64,000 nt of DNA from DASVUC01 sp038237225 (GTDB lineage: Bacteria; Planctomycetota; Phycisphaerae; Tepidisphaerales; Tepidisphaeraceae), in contig JBBRYX010000002.1 in assembly GCA_038237225.1 (NCBI GenBank), positions 186,001 through 250,000 of the forward strand, given 5' to 3'. The notes beneath the pieces were generated by a model. That model had not been told where the DNA came from. It saw nothing but the letters and a program-made list of their open reading frames with translations, and did not search any database. Shown here in pieces: positions 50,568 through 59,633 of the stretch; the stretch's first letter is position 1; each line of letters opens with the position of its first letter. The position numbers were made by a program, and so were the translations under genes.

Positions 50568-52742
50568 TCAAACCACCCGCACCTCAAGCCTTCCCGGCCT
50601 CGCCGCCCCCACCCGCTCCATCGCCATCTGATGCGCTTCATGATAATGCTTCACCAGCGCCGACCAATCGAACACCTCGCTCAATCGCTCCGTCTTGTTC
50701 CGCAGCTCGATCCGCTGCCGCCGGCTCATGCGCACGAACGACATCAGATAATCCGTCAGTTGATCCGCCGCCTGATCGAACCCCGCATACCGCCGGTTCA
50801 GCACCAGCACCCCCTGGTCCGGCGCTTCAGGAATATGCCGCTGCACATACGCCCCAAAACCGCTCAAATCCGTCGTCACCGCCGGCACGCCCAGCGCGAT
50901 GCTCTCCATCGGCGTATATCCCCAAGGCTCGTAATAGCTCGGGAAAATCCCCATATGACACCCCCGCACGAACTGCTCGTAATCCAGGTTGATCAGCGGG
51001 CTCGTCGCGCTCATGAAATCCGGATGAAACACCACCTTCACATGGTCATCCGCCGAATTGAACATCTTCCGCGCCCGCAAATGCCCCAGGATCGGATCGT
51101 TTGCATCATCCACCAGATCGTGCGTCACAATCATCGGCTGCCGCCCGCTTCGCCACGCATGGATCGCACGCTTCAACCTCACCTGCGATTCATCCGGCAT
51201 CAGCTCCCCGTACGTCGGCGTCCGACTCGTCACCGCCGACAGGAACAGCTTCCGCCCCATCTGCTGCTGAATATCCAGACACGTGTTCCGCATCTCGTTG
51301 AACATCGACTGGTTCCGCAGCACATCCACGTTGATGTTCCGAATCGGCGCTCGCGTAATCACAAACGCCACGATCGTCGGCTTCGGTAGCATCGCCGGCA
51401 TCTGCTTCATCCGCTCGTTCAGCCGATGCAGCCCCTCGATAAATAGATCCATCCCCTTGTTCCGATACTCGTACCGGCCGCTCGTGAAAAAGTAGAGCGT
51501 GTTGTCCAGATCAAACGAGTAGCTCGGAAAAAAATGCCCCATCACAAATTCATGAATCCGCTCCTTGTACTGCCGGTGCAGATTCTGAAACTCGTGCAGC
51601 GCCGCGAACCGCCGATGGTTTAATCCATTCGGCAGGATCACATCCGGACGCCGCCCCAGCAGCTTCTCCGATTCAAACGCCGTCACTTCGCTGACCGTTG
51701 TAAAAACCGTCGAGGCATGTGTCGCCGCCCGCTCGATCGCGAACCGCGGAAAAATGTTGAACCGCGCCGCCTCCTCATCCGCGTTCGTAAACGGCAAATG
51801 GTTGTAGAACTCCGGGTTCCCGCTCGCAAGGTATCGCCCCAGCAGCGTCGCATGCGTCGTAAAAATCGTCGCGATCGGCAGCTTCAAATGCGCGATCCGC
51901 GGCACCGCCACCCCGCCCATCCACTCATGAAAATGCGCCAAAATCGTCCGCCCGCCCGCAACCCGCGCAAGCTCCCGAAAAAACTCCGTCACCGTAAATC
52001 CAAACGCCACCACATCATTCACTTCCCCATCATTCGCCACCGTGGAAATCCCATGATCCGCCCACAGCAGGTACTTATCCTCATGAAGCCGCGAATACCG
52101 CGCCCGGTAATCCAGCAAAATCACCCGCGGCCGCCCCGGAACCAGCCACCGACCAAAGTGACACGGAATCCCCGCATCCCGCAGATGATCCAGCGCCTCC
52201 CGAATCACCCCGTCGCTCGGCCTCTCCTCAAACTCCAGCGCCGCCGTCGCCGGATTATACGGCCCGATCAAACAATAACGATCATCCCACTGGTCCTTCA
52301 TCGCATCCGCTTTGGTGCGGAGCACGGTATAGATCCCCCCCAACTGCCAGCAAACCTCCCATCCAATCTCAAATAAGAGCGGAGGTAATGGAGCCGGTGG
52401 GGGAGACGTCTCCGGTTCCTGCTTCGCCGGTTCCACAACCTCAGCCCCAACACCCGCCCCAGCACGAAGTCGCTCATCTGCCGCTTGCGCCTTCGCGGAT
52501 GGAGCAATCACGGGAACTGACTTGATCGGTTCTGGACCCTTGTCCTTCTCCGGAAAAACTTGACGAACAATCTGCGCCGTCGAAATCCTTTTCACCGGAG
52601 AAACACTGGCCCCCACATTCCTCTGATTCAAAGCCTTCTCCGCCTCCACCCCCGACCCCAGCGGCGCCGTCACGGGAAGCGTCTTCTCCCCCATGGCCCC
52701 CTTCCCATTCCTCACCTTCCCTGGACCACCTCGTTTGTTCAT
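50568..52742 (-). CDS. Eukaryotic-type (GT3) glycogen synthase
   Basis: A 724-residue protein of the GT3 family, which transfers glucose from UDP-glucose (or ADP-glucose) to glycogen. The core begins PLLFEIGWEVCWQLGGIYTVLRTKAD, and the active-site pieces HFHEWMGG, TSGRYEYRNKGMDLFIEGLHR, and YYEPWGYTPMES (Glu605 and Glu613 of the E-x7-E motif) are all present. This is the animal/fungal type, not the bacterial GlgA (GT5). The first 90 residues are Pro/Ala/Lys-rich low-complexity sequence not expected in the family. The start is ATG 52742; ATG 52694 is possible. It lacks the phosphorylated C-terminal tail of the eukaryotic enzymes. Confidence 0.9.
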   Translation of the reverse strand: MNKRGGPGKVRNGKGAMGEKTLPVTAPLGSGVEAEKALNQRNVGASVSPVKRISTAQIVRQVFPEKDKGPEPIKSVPVIAPSAKAQAADERLRAGAGVGAEVVEPAKQEPETSPPPAPLPPLLFEIGWEVCWQLGGIYTVLRTKADAMKDQWDDRYCLIGPYNPATAALEFEERPSDGVIREALDHLRDAGIPCHFGRWLVPGRPRVILLDYRARYSRLHEDKYLLWADHGISTVANDGEVNDVVAFGFTVTEFFRELARVAGGRTILAHFHEWMGGVAVPRIAHLKLPIATIFTTHATLLGRYLASGNPEFYNHLPFTNADEEAARFNIFPRFAIERAATHASTVFTTVSEVTAFESEKLLGRRPDVILPNGLNHRRFAALHEFQNLHRQYKERIHEFVMGHFFPSYSFDLDNTLYFFTSGRYEYRNKGMDLFIEGLHRLNERMKQMPAMLPKPTIVAFVITRAPIRNINVDVLRNQSMFNEMRNTCLDIQQQMGRKLFLSAVTSRTPTYGELMPDESQVRLKRAIHAWRSGRQPMIVTHDLVDDANDPILGHLRARKMFNSADDHVKVVFHPDFMSATSPLINLDYEQFVRGCHMGIFPSYYEPWGYTPMESIALGVPAVTTDLSGFGAYVQRHIPEAPDQGVLVLNRRYAGFDQAADQLTDYLMSFVRMSRRQRIELRNKTERLSEVFDWSALVKHYHEAHQMAMERVGAARPGRLEVRVV

Positions 52743-52847
52743 CCCGCCATTATCACCGTTCCCCCCAACCCAACGCAATCGCCCCCGCAACCGCTGATCC
52801 CCTCGCCCGACCCGCGTCATTTCACCTCGCCCGGCACTCTCTCTTAT

Positions 52848-52886
52848 CCCCTCTCCCGGTACTCCGGGAGAGGGTTAGGGTGAGGG
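52848..52886. repeat. Palindromic repeat (family J) between rsmH and GT3 genes
   Basis: CCCTCTCCCGGTACTCCGGG continuing AGAGGG, then TTAGGGTGAGGG. The hairpin (CTCTCCCGG/CCGGGAGAG) with trailing GGGTTAGGG-type tail is seen widely in bacterial genomes. It lies between two same-direction genes and may act as a terminator for rsmH. Confidence 0.7.
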
Positions 52887-52895
52887 TCTGCCCCT

Positions 52896-53804
52896 TCAAC
52901 TCGCCCTTCTCGCCCACCTCATCTTCGCCGACCGCGAACGCGGATTCGCTTTCTGCTCCGCCTCCCCCGCCACCACCGGCTCACGACTCACCGCCTCATA
53001 AACCCCATCTCTCAACCCCTCCGCAAACGCCCCCTTCACCCGCCGATCCTCACCGCTATGAAACGAAATGATCGCCCCCACCCCGCCCTCCTTCAGCACC
53101 TCAGGCAACACCGTAAGCAGCCGCTCCAGATTCGCCAGCTCCCGGTTCACCAATATCCTCAGCGCCAGAAACGTCCGCGCCGCCGGATGCAGCTTCGCGC
53201 CCGCCGCCCGCTTCAACGTGAAATCCCGCGCCGCGCAAACAATCGCCACCAACTCCTGCGTCGTTTCAATCGTCTTCTCTTCCCGAGTCTCCACGATCAA
53301 CCGCGCGATTTGCCCCGCATCCTCCTCATCCCCCAGTTCCAAAAGCGCCGCCGCGATCTCCCGCTCGCTCATCCGCGCCAGCATCTCCGCCGCCGTCTTC
53401 CCCCGCGACCGATCCATCCGCATATCCAGCGGCCCACTCCCCCGATACGAAAAACCCCGCGAAGCATCATCGATCTGCGGGCTCGCCACACCCACATCCG
53501 CCAGCACCCCATCCACCTTCTCAATCCCCAGCCCCCTCAGCACCGTCGGCAACGCCGCAAAATTATTCTGCACCAACTCAAAATCCCCTCCCACGCACGC
53601 CAGATTCTCCCGCGCCCGCTCCAGATTCCCCGCATCAAAATCAATCCCCACCAACTTCCCCCCCGGCATCACCCGCTTCAACAACTCCGCCGAATGCCCG
53701 CCCAACCCCACCGTGCAATCCACCACCACCATCCCCGCGCGCATCCCCACCACCCCCATCACCTCATCAAGCAACACCGGCACATGCCGCACCGCACGCT
53801 TCAT
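52896..53804 (-). CDS. rsmH: 16S rRNA (cytosine1402-N4)-methyltransferase
   Basis: A 302-residue protein (MraW) starting MKRAVRHVPVLLDEVM. SAM-binding DCTVGLGGHSAELLK and the family ADVGVASPQIDDASRGFSYRGSGPLDMRMD block are clear. The family motif SFHSLEDR reads SFHSGEDR here, a single change. It methylates C1402 of 16S rRNA. Normally it is the second gene of the dcw cell-wall cluster (mraZ-mraW-ftsL-ftsI-mur), but here neither side has a cell-wall gene. Planctomycetes often lack an intact dcw cluster, so this fits. Confidence 0.95.
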   Translation of the reverse strand: MKRAVRHVPVLLDEVMGVVGMRAGMVVVDCTVGLGGHSAELLKRVMPGGKLVGIDFDAGNLERARENLACVGGDFELVQNNFAALPTVLRGLGIEKVDGVLADVGVASPQIDDASRGFSYRGSGPLDMRMDRSRGKTAAEMLARMSEREIAAALLELGDEEDAGQIARLIVETREEKTIETTQELVAIVCAARDFTLKRAAGAKLHPAARTFLALRILVNRELANLERLLTVLPEVLKEGGVGAIISFHSGEDRRVKGAFAEGLRDGVYEAVSREPVVAGEAEQKANPRSRSAKMRWARRAS

Positions 53805-54312
53805 CGTTTCAACCTGTTATAAGCACTTCACTCACTTCCCGCGCCCTCGTTTAGCGGTCCCGCTTGCGGGGCGCGGATTTCTCCTTTTCCCTTCGCGCCT
53901 TCTTCGCGCCTTCGCGACTTCGCGCTCTCTTCGCCTTTACCAATCCACTCATAACTCCAGCGCTGCGCGAAAAGCGCGCCCAACGCGCAGCGCGCAAGAC
54001 CACAAAATCCCCGAAAGTAAAATTCTTTTCCCTCGCCTTACCTCAAAATCAAAGATTCCTTAAAACGCGCTGCGCCTCCCGGCACTTTCGCGCGCAGCGC
54101 GCGCCAAAAGGTAGAGGGTGCATAATCTCCCTATCAGCAAAACGCCCCCTCACGCTCTTTGACAACCCGCCGCCGCGAGACCATTTCCCAAAACTTCCCA
54201 TTTCTTCCCACTTTTGCAAAACGATTGGGAACTTTCCCGAGCCCGTCATTCGAAATTCGGATTTCACTCGTCATTCTGGTTTCGTAATTCTGGTTTCGAA
54301 CCCGGATCCCCC
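53805..54312. other. Repeat-rich 508-base intergenic region
   Basis: No gene was recognised. It holds a family I palindrome (53834-53876), a run of CTTCGCGCC-type tandem units (about 53890-53935), inverted GCGCTGCGC/GCGCAGCGC arms (about 53962-53997 and 54065-54108), and a series of TTCGGATTTC/TTCTGGTTTCG-type direct repeats (54243-54300). Promoters for rsmH and the end of the radical SAM gene must lie here. Looks like a sink for mobile repeats. Confidence 0.6.
53834..53876. repeat. Palindromic repeat (family I), inner unit
   Basis: TTCCCGCGCCCT...GTTTAGCGGTCCCGCTTGCGGGGCGCGG, nearly the same as the inner part of 40397-40500 (the spacer differs by a few bases). The outer arms seen at 40397 are not present here. 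Confidence 0.7.
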
Positions 54313-55377
54313 TCACCACAACTCCATCTGCTTCCGCGCGGACTTCGGAACCCGAAAATGTTCCCTCGTCAGCTCCGGCATCCCCTCATCAATCCCCACT
54401 TTCCGCCTCGCCACCTCAAAAATACTCTTCATCTGCTCCGCCCAAACCCCTTTCCCCTGCATCCGCGACCCGAACTCCGGATCATTCAACTTCCCCCCGC
54501 GCAATTCCATGATCCGATTCAGCACCTTGCTCTTCCGATCCGGAAAATGCCGCTCCAGCCACGCCTCAAACAAATCCTTCACACCATAAGGCAACCTCAC
54601 CGGCACATACCCCGCGCTCAGCGCTCCCGCCTCCCGAACCGCCTTCAAAATCGCCGGAACCTCATGATCCGTCAGACCCGGAACCACCGGCGCCAACATC
54701 ACCCCCACCGGCACTCCCGCCGACGCGAGCTTCGCAATCGCCTCCAGCCGACGCCGCGGCGTCGACGCCCGCGGCTCCATCACCCGATGCACCTCCTCGT
54801 CCAGCGTCGTCACGCTTAACATCACCACGCACAAATTCCGCTTCGCCGCCTCAGACAAAATATCAATGTCCCGCGTCACCAGCGCGCTCTTCGTAATGAT
54901 CCCAAACGGATTCCCAAACTCGCTCATCACCCCAATGCACTTCCGCGTAATCTCCAGCTTCCGCTCCACCGGCTGATAACAATCCGTCACCCCGCTCATC
55001 GAAATCGTCGCCGGCTTCCACTTCTTCGAAGAAAGCTCCTCACGTAATAGTTCCGGCGCATCCACCTTCACCATGATCTTCGTCTCAAAATCCAACCCCG
55101 CCGAGAAACCCAACCATTCATGCGTCGGCCGGGCATAACAATAAATGCATCCATGCTCGCATCCCCGATACGGATTGATCGACCAATCAAACCCCACATC
55201 CGGCGAATCATTATGCGCAATCACTTTCCGCGTCGAATCCCGCAGATAAATCGTCTTCACCCCATCTTCTGCCGGCGCGCAATCGCCATCCGGATCCATC
55301 ACCACATCGATCTTCTCAAACCGATTGGTCGGATTCTCCGCCGCCCCCCGCCCATGAACCGGCAACGACACTGGCAT
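54313..55377 (-). CDS. PA0069-like radical SAM protein
   Basis: A 354-residue radical SAM enzyme of the spore-photolyase-like PA0069 group. The iron-sulfur motif Cys73-x3-Cys77-x2-Cys80 is in NPYRGCEHGCIYCYARPTHEW, which is diagnostic for the group. Conserved SMSGVTDCYQPVERK and GVMLAPVVPGLTDHE follow. Start at 55377; no substrate is known. An 80-base gap to the plus-strand ketopantoate reductase gene holds divergent promoters. Confidence 0.9.
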   Translation of the reverse strand: MPVSLPVHGRGAAENPTNRFEKIDVVMDPDGDCAPAEDGVKTIYLRDSTRKVIAHNDSPDVGFDWSINPYRGCEHGCIYCYARPTHEWLGFSAGLDFETKIMVKVDAPELLREELSSKKWKPATISMSGVTDCYQPVERKLEITRKCIGVMSEFGNPFGIITKSALVTRDIDILSEAAKRNLCVVMLSVTTLDEEVHRVMEPRASTPRRRLEAIAKLASAGVPVGVMLAPVVPGLTDHEVPAILKAVREAGALSAGYVPVRLPYGVKDLFEAWLERHFPDRKSKVLNRIMELRGGKLNDPEFGSRMQGKGVWAEQMKSIFEVARRKVGIDEGMPELTREHFRVPKSARKQMELW

Positions 55378-55455
55378 TCCTACACTCTAAGTGCACCGCC
55401 CGTCCATTTCACCGTTCGCCTCGCCAGATTAGTTAACCGCGGACTAAACTTTGTT

Positions 55456-56442
55456 ATGGTTCATTTTCCAAATCGTCCGTCGATCGCCATCCTCGGCTCC
55501 GGCGCGGTAGGGGGGTACTACGGCGCCCAACTCGCCCGATCCGGTCTTGACGTTCATTTCCTCTTCCGCTCCGACTACCAACACGTCAAACAACACGGCC
55601 TCTCCATCCGCTCGATCAACGGCGACTTCGCCATTCCAGCCGGCGACCTTCACGCCTACAACTCCACCTCCGAAATGCCCAGGGTCGACCTGGTGATCAT
55701 CGCGCTCAAATCAACCGACAACCCTTCCCTCGCAACCTTGATCCCGCCCCTTCTTCATGAGACCACGTCCATCCTCACCCTCCAAAATGGTCTCGGAAAT
55801 GAAGACCATCTCGCCCACCTGTTCGGCGCGCACCGAGTCTTAGGCGGCATCGCCTTCACCTGCATCAACCGCCTCTCCCCAGGAGTCATTCACCACCAGG
55901 ACCATGGTCACATCCACTTGGGTGACTTCTCCGGGGACTTAGCCCCCGGAGAACACACCGGGGGTGACCGCTCCGCAACCCACCGCGCCCGACAAATCGC
56001 CCACCTCTTCACCCGCGCCAAAATTAGAACCACCCCCATCGCGAATCTCCTCGAAGCCCGTTGGGCCAAGCTCACTTGGAACATTCCTTTCAACGGCTTA
56101 ACCACCCTCCTCGACGTTTCCACGGATGTCCTCATTGCCACTCCCGCCGGAGTCCACCTGATTGAAGCGATCATTGAGGAAGTCCGTGCCATCGCCGCCA
56201 GCACCGGCATTCACCTTGGGGACACCATTGCCGCCGATCAAATTCGCCTGACCCAGTCCATGGGTCCATACCTCACCAGCACGCAGCTTGATCGTCGAAA
56301 CCGCCGTCCGTTGGAACTGGAAGCGATCTTCGTCCGTCCGCTGGCAATCGCCCGGTCCGCTAATATCGCGGCTCCCCACCTGCATTTTCTGAATGAGGCG
56401 CTTGAAATAGTTAATAACTCGATCGCTACGGGAACTTCTTAA
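55456..56442 (+). CDS. 2-dehydropantoate 2-reductase (ketopantoate reductase) family
   Basis: A 328-residue protein, longer than the E. coli enzyme (303). Rossmann motif ILGSGAVGGYYGAQLA is at residue 12, the family VIIALKSTDN and LTLQNGLGNEDHL follow, and the catalytic Lys is likely in EARWAKLTWN with the Asn after it. It reduces ketopantoate to pantoate with NADPH in pantothenate synthesis, or acts on a related substrate. ATG 55456 is chosen so the Rossmann fold starts at the N-terminus. Residues 158-166 (FSGDLAPGE) come from an in-frame palindrome. Confidence 0.85.
   Translation: MVHFPNRPSIAILGSGAVGGYYGAQLARSGLDVHFLFRSDYQHVKQHGLSIRSINGDFAIPAGDLHAYNSTSEMPRVDLVIIALKSTDNPSLATLIPPLLHETTSILTLQNGLGNEDHLAHLFGAHRVLGGIAFTCINRLSPGVIHHQDHGHIHLGDFSGDLAPGEHTGGDRSATHRARQIAHLFTRAKIRTTPIANLLEARWAKLTWNIPFNGLTTLLDVSTDVLIATPAGVHLIEAIIEEVRAIAASTGIHLGDTIAADQIRLTQSMGPYLTSTQLDRRNRRPLELEAIFVRPLAIARSANIAAPHLHFLNEALEIVNNSIATGTS
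55927..55953. repeat. In-frame palindrome (family E) in the ketopantoate reductase gene
   Basis: CTCCGGGGACTTAGCCCCCGGAG-type sequence with TT/AA ends is a palindrome with one mismatch at the centre. The 27 bases equal nine codons and code for a polar loop in the middle of the protein. Confidence 0.65.
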
Positions 56443-56566
56443 GTTCCGGCCCGTACAAATCTTGCATCCGAGTGGCCCCGTTCAAAACCTGGGTTATATT
56501 TGGATGAGAAGAACAGTCCGATGATGCCGCTTCGGACGAGAATTAGGGCTTGGAGGCCCGCACGCC

Positions 56567-57166
56567 ATGTTTTCCCAGCGTCGCACCGCCCAACTTGGTC
56601 TTGCTTCCGCCGTCACAGTGCTCATCGCCGCCATGGTGACGATCTTTCTTCGTCCCCTGTTCGACCAGCGTCCGATCGCCTTTGCTGAACCGGGAAACCC
56701 AGCTCCTTACTTCAACCTTCACGATGGTGAAGGCCGGTCTGTTTCTCTCGACGATCTTCGGGGCTCCGTAGCCGTCCTCTACTTCACCTCCGTCAATTGC
56801 CCCGACTGCGGCGCGTACAACGCGCGCATTGAATCGCTTGCCCAGCGCTATCGCAGCGATCCGCGCGTGCGCTTCATCGCGGTGAACATTGATCCTGCCG
56901 CCGATGCACTTCAGGTGCGCGTCGATGCGAAGATCATCGGCCGGACCTTCCCGACTGTGATCGATGAAAAAGCTCTTGCGGCCACGGCTTATTCGATCAA
57001 GTCCACGCCGCAGATCGCGGTGATTGCGCCGACGGGGATTCTTCGTTATCGGGGTCCGTTTGACGACAACGCTGTGGAGTCGCAAGTGAAAGATCACTAT
57101 GTGATGGACACGCTCGCATCGCTGTTGAATAACTCTGAACTGGCTGCGGCGTTTCCGACGAGATAA
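56567..57166 (+). CDS. Membrane-anchored thioredoxin-fold (redoxin) protein
   Basis: A 199-residue protein with an N-terminal membrane anchor (LASAVTVLIAAMVTIFLRPLF) and a redoxin/AhpC-TSA fold. The redox motif is Cys78-Pro-Asp-Cys81 in SVNCPDCGAYN, and cis-proline is in STPQIAVI. It probably reduces or oxidises disulfides on the outer face of the membrane, as TlpA/ResA proteins do. It stands alone after the ketopantoate reductase gene (124-base gap) and faces the TlyA-like gene. Its strand-composition changes midway, from C-rich to G-rich on the plus strand. Confidence 0.85.
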   Translation: MFSQRRTAQLGLASAVTVLIAAMVTIFLRPLFDQRPIAFAEPGNPAPYFNLHDGEGRSVSLDDLRGSVAVLYFTSVNCPDCGAYNARIESLAQRYRSDPRVRFIAVNIDPAADALQVRVDAKIIGRTFPTVIDEKALAATAYSIKSTPQIAVIAPTGILRYRGPFDDNAVESQVKDHYVMDTLASLLNNSELAAAFPTR

Positions 57167-57173
57167 GTTCGGA

Positions 57174-57728
57174 TCAAGGCATAGGCCGCAGGAGGGCCAG
57201 GAGCTCGGCGTTTCCCGTTGCTCCCTTGATGGGGCTGTCGGTGATTTGGTCGATCGAGAATCGGGCGTTTTCGATTTCTGGTTTTAACGCTTCGATCACG
57301 CCGGGGAGTTCTTCGGTCGGGAGAACGCCCTGTTTTAACAGCTTGGGGTCGGCTTCGTAGTGGGGCTTGATGAGCGTGACGCAAATTCCGTTTTCAGCGA
57401 GCATTCTTCTTGCCGGGGGGAGGATGTGTTTTTGTTTGGTCCACGCGACGTCGATGGTCACGAGCTGAATTTGTTCGGGAAGCGTGGCGTGCATGGCGTT
57501 GGTGCGCTCCATCACGATCACGCGGGGATCTTTGCGCAGTTTCCAGGCGAGGACGCCGTAGCCGGTGTCGATGGAATAGATCTTTGCGGCACCGCGATGG
57601 AGAAGACAATCGACGAAGCCTCCGACGTTGGAGCCGAGGTCGGCGCAGATGAGGCCTGTGACGTCGAGGGCGAAGGCATTCAGGGCGTGATCCAGTTTTT
57701 GTCCTGCTCGGGAGACGAAATCAGGCAT
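57174..57728 (-). CDS. TlyA/FtsJ-like rRNA methyltransferase lacking the S4 domain
   Basis: A 184-residue protein similar to the C-terminal methyltransferase of TlyA: FVSRAGQKLDHALNAFALDVTG, the SAM motif CADLGSNVGGFVDCLLHRGAAK, YGVLAWKLRKDPRVIVMERTNAMH and GVLPTEELPGVIEAL. TlyA proteins have an N-terminal S4 RNA-binding domain of about 65 residues that is absent here, since the ORF begins directly at the SRAGQKL segment. It should methylate rRNA or have lost that specificity. It lies alone between a redoxin and a TMTC-like gene. Confidence 0.8.
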   Translation of the reverse strand: MPDFVSRAGQKLDHALNAFALDVTGLICADLGSNVGGFVDCLLHRGAAKIYSIDTGYGVLAWKLRKDPRVIVMERTNAMHATLPEQIQLVTIDVAWTKQKHILPPARRMLAENGICVTLIKPHYEADPKLLKQGVLPTEELPGVIEALKPEIENARFSIDQITDSPIKGATGNAELLALLRPMP

Positions 57729-57779
57729 TGGCGGATTCTACCGCCCGGGAGGCAGAGAAGTTTTTCTTGAAGAGTGTGG

Positions 57780-59633
57780 TTATCGCGGCTGCGTTCGCGA
57801 GCCGAGGCGGCGGCGGGCTTCGGCGAGGCCGGTTTGGGCGGCGATCATGTCGGCGTTTTCGGGGTCGGCTTTGATGGCGGCTTCGAAGTGGGGGATGGCG
57901 CCGGCCCAGTTCTGATCGACCGAGAGGTTCATGCCGATCTGCAACTGCGCGCGGGCGAGGTTGGTGCGCGCCTGGGCTTGGAGCGGGTCGTTGGGTCCGG
58001 CGACGGCGACGGCGTCGGCGTACTTGTTGCTGGCCTCGTCCAAACGGTTCAATCGCCGAAGGGCGTCGCCGAAGTTATTGTGAAATCGCGCGTCACTGGG
58101 CCGGCGTTTCACGGCGTTCTCGAAGTGTGGGAGCGACTCTTTGACCTTCTCTGCCGCCACGTAAACATTGGCGAGGTTGTATTCGGTCTCGGGATCACCG
58201 GGCTTGGTGATAAGGGCTTCCTTGTAATGATAGATCGCGTTGTCGCGATTGCCGGAGCGTTCGGCCATGTTCCCGAGCATCTGATGCGCGACCATGCTGC
58301 GCGGGTTTACCTTCAGCGTGTGGGCGAAGAGGGATTGGGTATCGCGCCAGAATTCCGTTTGCCGGTAGCACAAGATGCCGAGGGTAATGACGAGCAGACC
58401 GGCGATGCCGGCAACCCAGGGCCTGGGATATCGCGAGCAGAGATACGCGACGACCATCGCGGGTCCGAGCATGGCGACGTAGAGGTAACGGTCGGCGACG
58501 CTGGAGTAGTATTGGAAGTCAAAGGGAAGCAGTCCGAGGACGGGCAGCAGCGCGGCGGCAAACACGCCGCCGGCAACGATGATCCAGCTTGCGGTTCTTC
58601 GGTAGTAATAGCCGATGGCGATGATGGAGGCGGGGATCAGCCACAGCGTTAACGTCGCCAGCTTTTCGTACTGCATGAGGCGATCGGGCGATTTGCTGTA
58701 GTCTGCCGCGAGGGCGATGGGGAAGACCAGGTGATACAGGTGGAACGCCATCGCGTAACCCGCGAGGATGGGTCGGGACCAGAGCGGGGGAATGTAATCG
58801 AGCGCGGTTGCGGGCTGCGCCATGCGCCCCACGACGAGAATCGCCAGCGCCATCAGCAGCCAGATCCACAGGGGGCCGCTGACTTCAGTCCAGGATCGTC
58901 GGAAGAGGAACAGGTCGATGATGCCGACGATAATCGGCACGGTGACGGCTGAAGGTTTGGAGAGCATGGCGAGGACGAAGAAGATGGTTGCCAGGAGGTA
59001 GGGGACCTGCCAAGCGCGTCCTTCTTCGCCAGCTTGGCGGCGCGTTGCGTAGAGCAGGTACTGCCAGATGGCGGCGAGGGTGAAGAGACCACTGAGTGCG
59101 TCTTTGAATCCGGATACCCAGGCAATCGGCTCGACCTGCACGGGATGCAGGGCGAAGACGAGGGCGCCGAGCATGGCTGCCCACTCGTGCGCGACCAGCA
59201 TTCTTAAAATGCCAAACACCAGCACCGCGCTCAGGATGTGCGAGAGAATGTTGGCGGCGTGAAAGGGGTAGGGATCGAGGGCGATTCCGCGTTCATCGGG
59301 CACCTCGAGCTTGGCGACGTGTGCGACGCCGGTCCAGACGGTGTAGGTGACGGGAATCCAAAGATCGAGGTACGGCTCTTTCCAGTACTTCATCAGGCCG
59401 CCGATGCTTGGCGGATTGAAATCGGGATTGGCGGCGATGGTCTTGGGATCGTCCCAATCGACGAAGTCGAACCGCCGTTCGGAACTCAATGACCCCAGCC
59501 AAACGCGCCAGAATGCGGCGCCGGTAAAGGCGACGATGATCGCGATCATGATCGCGGTGCGAATCCACGTGGAGCCCGCGACGGGAGTAGGGACTGCTTC
59601 GACGGGCTGAGGTGCGGTTAGGGTCGTTGCCAT
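57780..59633 (-). CDS. TMTC-like membrane protein with C-terminal TPR repeats
   Basis: A 617-residue protein with about 10 membrane helices and, after residue 440, TPR repeats (VAHQMLGNMAERSGNRDNAIYHYKEALITKPGDPETEYNLANVY and three more). The N-terminal loop FVDWDDPKTIAANPDF is similar to the acidic catalytic loop of GT-C proteins of the TMTC/PMT type, which in eukaryotes add O-mannose to proteins. ALHPVQVEPIAWVSGFKDALS is a typical second motif. It is likely a protein glycosyltransferase acting outside the membrane; activity is inferred. Start at 59633. Confidence 0.85.
   Translation of the reverse strand: MATTLTAPQPVEAVPTPVAGSTWIRTAIMIAIIVAFTGAAFWRVWLGSLSSERRFDFVDWDDPKTIAANPDFNPPSIGGLMKYWKEPYLDLWIPVTYTVWTGVAHVAKLEVPDERGIALDPYPFHAANILSHILSAVLVFGILRMLVAHEWAAMLGALVFALHPVQVEPIAWVSGFKDALSGLFTLAAIWQYLLYATRRQAGEEGRAWQVPYLLATIFFVLAMLSKPSAVTVPIIVGIIDLFLFRRSWTEVSGPLWIWLLMALAILVVGRMAQPATALDYIPPLWSRPILAGYAMAFHLYHLVFPIALAADYSKSPDRLMQYEKLATLTLWLIPASIIAIGYYYRRTASWIIVAGGVFAAALLPVLGLLPFDFQYYSSVADRYLYVAMLGPAMVVAYLCSRYPRPWVAGIAGLLVITLGILCYRQTEFWRDTQSLFAHTLKVNPRSMVAHQMLGNMAERSGNRDNAIYHYKEALITKPGDPETEYNLANVYVAAEKVKESLPHFENAVKRRPSDARFHNNFGDALRRLNRLDEASNKYADAVAVAGPNDPLQAQARTNLARAQLQIGMNLSVDQNWAGAIPHFEAAIKADPENADMIAAQTGLAEARRRLGSRTQPR

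Noticed and set aside
56567..57200. Replication origin at the composition switch
   Set aside because: No dnaA, dnaN or DnaA-box cluster nearby, and a second switch about 40 kb away in the opposite sense is not compatible with a simple origin.
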